Source: Prevotellamassilia sp. (lineage in GTDB: Bacteria; Bacteroidota; Bacteroidia; Bacteroidales; Bacteroidaceae). Taken from it: DNA of 42,106 bases. Position numbers and translations under genes: made by a program. Below the pieces are notes generated by a model. It did not search any database. It worked only from the letters and a program-made list of their open reading frames with translations, and had not been told where the DNA came from. Numbering within the stretch: position 1 is the stretch's first letter; the number at the start of each line of letters is the position of its first letter. The stretch covers positions 1 to 42,106 of the forward strand of contig VSQE01000009.1 of the NCBI GenBank assembly GCA_009775705.1. The letters are read 5' to 3'. Shown here piece by piece: positions 39,952 to 42,106 of this stretch.

Positions 39952-40205
39952 TCAGTTTGTTTCTTACGCCCTCTACCTCCACTTTTTGACAATAACAGAC
40001 CTTTGCGAATGATACATTTACTATTCGTATAAGGTTTTTCACTGGATAAACCATAGTTGCGTAATGCACCATAACTTATACCTAGTTGTTGAGGCGTAAA
40101 GTATTCATACATATTTGCGATACTTCCGAAATAATGGTGTGTATCGTCTATTTCTAAGTGAATAACAGTACGTTCCACCTTTTCTGATGTTGAGGTTGCT
40201 GACAT
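39948..40205 (-). CDS. Small hypothetical protein, possible DNA-binding
   Basis: This 85-residue protein has a basic C-terminus ending GGRGRKKQTD. Its middle (YFGSIANMYEYFTPQQLGIS, then YGALRNYGLS) suggests a helix-turn-helix-like core such as a small regulator of the adjacent segment. It is convergent with the possible replication gene and divergent from the gene at 40367, with promoter elements for both in the shared 160-base gap. Confidence 0.6.
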   Translation of the reverse strand: MSATSTSEKVERTVIHLEIDDTHHYFGSIANMYEYFTPQQLGISYGALRNYGLSSEKPYTNSKCIIRKGLLLSKSGGRGRKKQTD

Positions 40206-40224
40206 AGTTTATTGATTTACAGTG

Positions 40225-40232
40225 CAAAGTTA
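40225..40232 (-). promoter_or_regulatory. Promoter -7 element of the gene at 39948
   Basis: On the - strand it reads TAACTTTG (TAnnTTTG), 20 bases before the start codon at 40205. A second match, TATATTTG, is at 40245-40252. Confidence 0.45.
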
Positions 40233-40292
40233 GAGATAAAATTACAAATATAGAATAAATGTCATCATTTTTAGATTCTTTAGCTTGAAATA

Positions 40293-40324
40293 GTTGCATA
40301 TATTTAGTAATTGTCATATCTTTG
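40293..40324 (+). promoter_or_regulatory. Promoter of the gene at 40367
   Basis: A -33 box GTTG (40293-40296) and a -7 box TATCTTTG (40317-40324) are separated by 20 bases, the best full match to the Bacteroidetes promoter pattern in the window. Confidence 0.6.
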
Positions 40325-40366
40325 TATTGTCAAACAGCAGTAATAATTAAACAAACAATCATAGAT

Positions 40367-40696
40367 ATGGTAAACGCAATCATCATCAACAACTCAACTG
40401 CCAATAGAGCAACTGTAATTGCAACTCGCACACAGTCTAACGAAATGGGAGTAATGAAAGCAATGCTCATTGATACCCTCAAGGTAAAACTTGCAAACGG
40501 TGTAGCGCATTTCATTTTCAAAAAGAAGGATGGCACATATAGAGAGGCTTGGGGAACAACCCAATCCAACATCGCCAAAGCCAAAACAAACGGTAGAGGT
40601 ATGAGCCGTGAAGCATTCAAAACAACAGCATTTTTTGATGTTGAAATAGGAGAATGGAGAAGTTTCCGATGGGAAAATCTAGTGCAGGTATTCTAA
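40367..40696 (+). CDS. SH3-barrel (Sm-like/WYL_2, former DUF2693) small protein
   Basis: This 109-residue protein has the pattern HFIFKKKDGTYREAWGTTQSN near residues 52-72, and ends FFDVEIGEWRSFRWENLVQV. That matches small SH3-barrel proteins widely found on Bacteroides mobile elements and phages (annotated WYL_2 or SH3 beta-barrel fold-containing), a call made from memory. The start is ATG 40367 rather than 40322 because the good promoter's -7 ends at 40324. Its role is unknown. Confidence 0.65.
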   Translation: MVNAIIINNSTANRATVIATRTQSNEMGVMKAMLIDTLKVKLANGVAHFIFKKKDGTYREAWGTTQSNIAKAKTNGRGMSREAFKTTAFFDVEIGEWRSFRWENLVQVF

Positions 40697-40705
40697 ATAG
40701 AAAAA

Positions 40706-40729
40706 TGGGGAGGTGGCATAGCTTCCCCA
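40706..40729 (+). terminator. Weak hairpin after the SH3-barrel gene
   Basis: GGGGAG (40707-40712) pairs with CTTCCCC (40722-40728), with A-rich flanks and no clear T run. It could act as a bidirectional or weak terminator. Confidence 0.35.
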
Positions 40730-40828
40730 AATATTCACTAATTCATAGTTTTGAATATAATCTAAAAATCAAGACATTATAAAAAACTTGATAATAGAAT
40801 CAATCACTAACAACTAAAATCCACGAAA

Positions 40829-41416
40829 ATGAGCGTTAGAAACAGTCATACTACAGCAGATTACTTGGAATGGAACGTAATGTTAAATCTTATCAGAAGA
40901 TTATATCGTGATGGAGATTATAGAATGTCATTATTTATAGGTTGTGGTTGTTTCTTTGGATTAAGAGTAAGTGATATACGCAAACTCACATGGGGAATGC
41001 TCTTGAATGATGATAAGTTTGTTCTAAACGAACAAAAGACAGGTAAACGCAGGGTAATTAAAATCAATGCAGACTTTCAGAAGCACGTTCAACTGTGTTA
41101 TAATGCCCTAGAAATATCTGATATGGATGAGGCTTGTTTTCTTTCAAGAAAAAATATGGTGCTGACTACACAACGTATCAATGTGAGGTTGAAAGAGATT
41201 AAAAAACGCTATAATGTGAAGATAGATAACTTTTCTTGCCACTCGTTGAGGAAGGCTTTTGGTCGCAAAGTCTTTGAAAGCAGTGGTGAGAATGCACAGA
41301 TGGCATTAGTAAAATTATCAGAACTGTTTAATCATTCATCAGTTCAAATCACTAAAATTTATCTTGGGCTAAGGGAAAAAGAACTGTTAGAGACATATGA
41401 TTTACTGGATTTTTAA
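40829..41416 (+). CDS. Minimal tyrosine recombinase (catalytic domain only)
   Basis: This 195-residue protein has the tyrosine recombinase catalytic domain but no core-binding domain of usual length. Arg is in FFGLRVSDI near residue 47, the Lys hairpin in EQKTGKRRVI near residue 70, HSLRKAFG near residue 137, FNHSS near residue 169 and Tyr in TKIYLG near residue 177. All catalytic positions look filled; the second motif has H-x-x-R as HSLR. Typical XerC/D proteins are about 300 residues, so this is a shortened form, as found in small Bacteroidetes elements. It may invert or resolve nearby DNA; the inverted repeat pair at 41444/41584 is a candidate substrate. Confidence 0.82.
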   Translation: MSVRNSHTTADYLEWNVMLNLIRRLYRDGDYRMSLFIGCGCFFGLRVSDIRKLTWGMLLNDDKFVLNEQKTGKRRVIKINADFQKHVQLCYNALEISDMDEACFLSRKNMVLTTQRINVRLKEIKKRYNVKIDNFSCHSLRKAFGRKVFESSGENAQMALVKLSELFNHSSVQITKIYLGLREKELLETYDLLDF

Positions 41417-41443
41417 GTAGCACTTATTAAATAATAGCCATAT

Positions 41444-41599
41444 AGAGAGCATCTTTCACAGAAAATTGCTAACTTTGCGTCTGCAAACCCATTAAGGGTG
41501 AGCAGACATACATAGAAGGCGTTTTCGCTTCATTCGTATTGGAGAAACCTAGGAAATTTCAACCAATAGAATACAGGATGAAGGTGAATGATGCTCTCT
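41444..41599. repeat. Inverted repeat pair flanking a promoter-bearing segment
   Basis: AGAGAGCATCTTTCAC (41444-41459) and GTGAATGATGCTCTCT (41584-41599) are inverted repeats of 16 bp with one mismatch. They are separated by 124 bp containing a -7 element (41470-41477). It may be an invertible segment or an alternative RNA pairing with the structured region that follows. Confidence 0.5.
41470..41477 (+). promoter_or_regulatory. Promoter -7 element ahead of the structured element
   Basis: TAACTTTG matches TAnnTTTG, just before the first hairpin of the structured region. Transcription would start near 41484 and run toward the zinc-ribbon gene at 41787. Confidence 0.5.
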
Positions 41600-41691
41600 T
41601 TGGCTTGTATTATCAACAACCTTGATATACAGTCAAAGTGGAGTCCGTTTCACTTATCTGTATTCTTGGCTTTCCTAGGGCCACTCCAATA
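41479..41691 (+). ncRNA. Candidate structured non-coding RNA (hairpins plus long rod)
   Basis: Three independent structures can be read. (1) Hairpin GTCTGC (41479-41484)/GCAGAC (41502-41507), with inner ACCC/GGGT. (2) Hairpin GAAGGCG/CGCTTC (41515-41531) with a TTTT loop and one bulge. (3) A long rod of nested stems. Its pairs are TATTGGAG/CTCCAATA (41537-41544/41684-41691), CCTAGGAAA/TTTCCTAGG (41548-41556/41671-41679), GAATACAG/CTGTATTC (41569-41576/41658-41665) and GTGAA/TTCAC (41584-41588/41649-41653). The rod ends in a hairpin TATCAA/TTGATA (41611-41627). No ORF covers it. Candidates are a regulatory RNA, a 5' leader of the gene at 41787, or a single-strand DNA hairpin such as a replication or transfer origin. 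Confidence 0.65.
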
Positions 41692-41786
41692 AGATATGTG
41701 GAAATATGGCTCCACTTTCTTTGTGTGGCTTCAATCATTTACAATTAAACCGCATCATAGAGCCATAGATGCAATGGAATTTTACT

Positions 41787-42083
41787 ATGGCACAATTTGA
41801 ATGTGATGAATGCGGTGTGTTTTTGGACGATGACGATTTAGTTAATTGTCCTAATTGTAATGCTCCTATTGGAACATTTCAATTAATACAAAAGAAAGAT
41901 GGTTGTATTCTTGAAGAAAGAACGGCGACACTTCCTAAAGGTGGAGCTGAAGCTTTAACAAAAAACATCATGCTCAGTAATGATGATGTTGAAGCAGTAT
42001 TTACTTATAAAGAGAGTAAGCCTAAATATGGGTCAAGCCGAAATGCCGGTGCATTTGTTAAAATTCGAGAGTTGGAACGTTAA
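41787..42083 (+). CDS. Zinc-ribbon small protein
   Basis: This 98-residue protein has an N-terminal zinc ribbon: CDEC at residues 6-9 and CPNC at residues 21-24, separated by an acidic FLDDDDLVN. A basic and polar C-terminal part follows (ERTATLPKGGAEALTKNIML) without recognised motif. The open frame begins at 41769, but the ATG at 41787 starts a natural protein. It lies just downstream of the structured element, so it may be controlled by it. Only 23 bases of sequence remain before the window ends; its neighbours are not visible. Confidence 0.65.
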   Translation: MAQFECDECGVFLDDDDLVNCPNCNAPIGTFQLIQKKDGCILEERTATLPKGGAEALTKNIMLSNDDVEAVFTYKESKPKYGSSRNAGAFVKIRELER

Positions 42084-42106
42084 AGCTCATGCATAGAGCT
42101 TGACGA

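Noticed and set aside
41444..42106. CRISPR array or retron
   Set aside because: No regularly spaced direct repeats and no Cas or reverse transcriptase gene nearby; the only reverse transcriptase in the window belongs to the group II intron.
1..42106. tRNA or rRNA genes
   Set aside because: No cloverleaf-like sequence ending in CCA or with the TTCGAATC-type arm, and no rRNA signature, was noticed.

Overview
The window looks like DNA from the order Bacteroidales (Bacteroides, Parabacteroides or a relative). It carries a long Bacteroidetes-type conjugation operon whose products match TraE to TraO. Several genes are preceded by the Bacteroidetes -7 promoter consensus TAnnTTTG, and canonical ribosome binding sites are scarce. 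Most of it (about 1-37.6 kb) appears to be one integrative and conjugative element or a large integrated plasmid. The last 4.5 kb is visibly richer in A+T and appears to be a different accessory segment.

Layout. (1) 0-1.2 kb: a partition cassette with palindromic repeats, ParA, a ribbon-helix-helix partner and a terminator. (2) 1.4-9.2 kb: four small cargo units on the + strand encoding mostly unrecognised small proteins and a large ParB-like protein. Three of them are preceded by copies of the same ~200-nt leader, which folds into hairpins whose base pairs change in a compensatory way between copies. A HipBA toxin-antitoxin pair (- strand) and a 173-bp MITE-like element sit between them. (3) 9.2-10.9 kb: a peptidase M15 remnant and a DUF1016/YhcG-type PD-(D/E)XK nuclease. 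(4) 11.0-32.6 kb, all on the - strand: the type IV secretion operon, reading from 32.6 kb down: TraD-position membrane protein, two tandem DUF4134 (TraE-type) proteins, TraF, TraG ATPase, an RNA-polymerase alpha-CTD-like protein, a large secreted protein, a TraI-like protein, a DNA methyltransferase, an accessory protein, TraJ, TraK, TraL-position protein, TraM, a small protein, a second methyltransferase, TraN, TraO, a lipoprotein, a small protein and the VirD4-type coupling protein. A complete group II intron (29045-31529) sits inside the second DUF4134 gene, and its boundaries can be placed to the base. (5) 32.8-37.6 kb (- strand): primase, RepA-like helicase, helix-turn-helix protein, a gene broken in a homopolymer, and a tyrosine integrase.

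(6) 37.7-42.1 kb: a 5'-truncated serine recombinase, then a NUMOD3-like small protein, a possible replication protein, small regulators, a minimal tyrosine recombinase, and a strongly structured ~215-nt sequence before a zinc-ribbon protein.

How it works together: the integrase and helicase/primase module would excise and process the element, ParA and its partner would stabilise the excised or plasmid form, and the Tra apparatus with the coupling protein would export it. The embedded methyltransferases could protect the DNA against recipient restriction. No relaxase is recognisable in the window, so it must lie elsewhere or be of an unrecognised type. The most interesting unexplained items are the repeated covarying leaders (1.4, 5.1 and 7.8 kb) and the long rod-like structured element at 41.5 kb. 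All calls are by inspection only; no database search was run.
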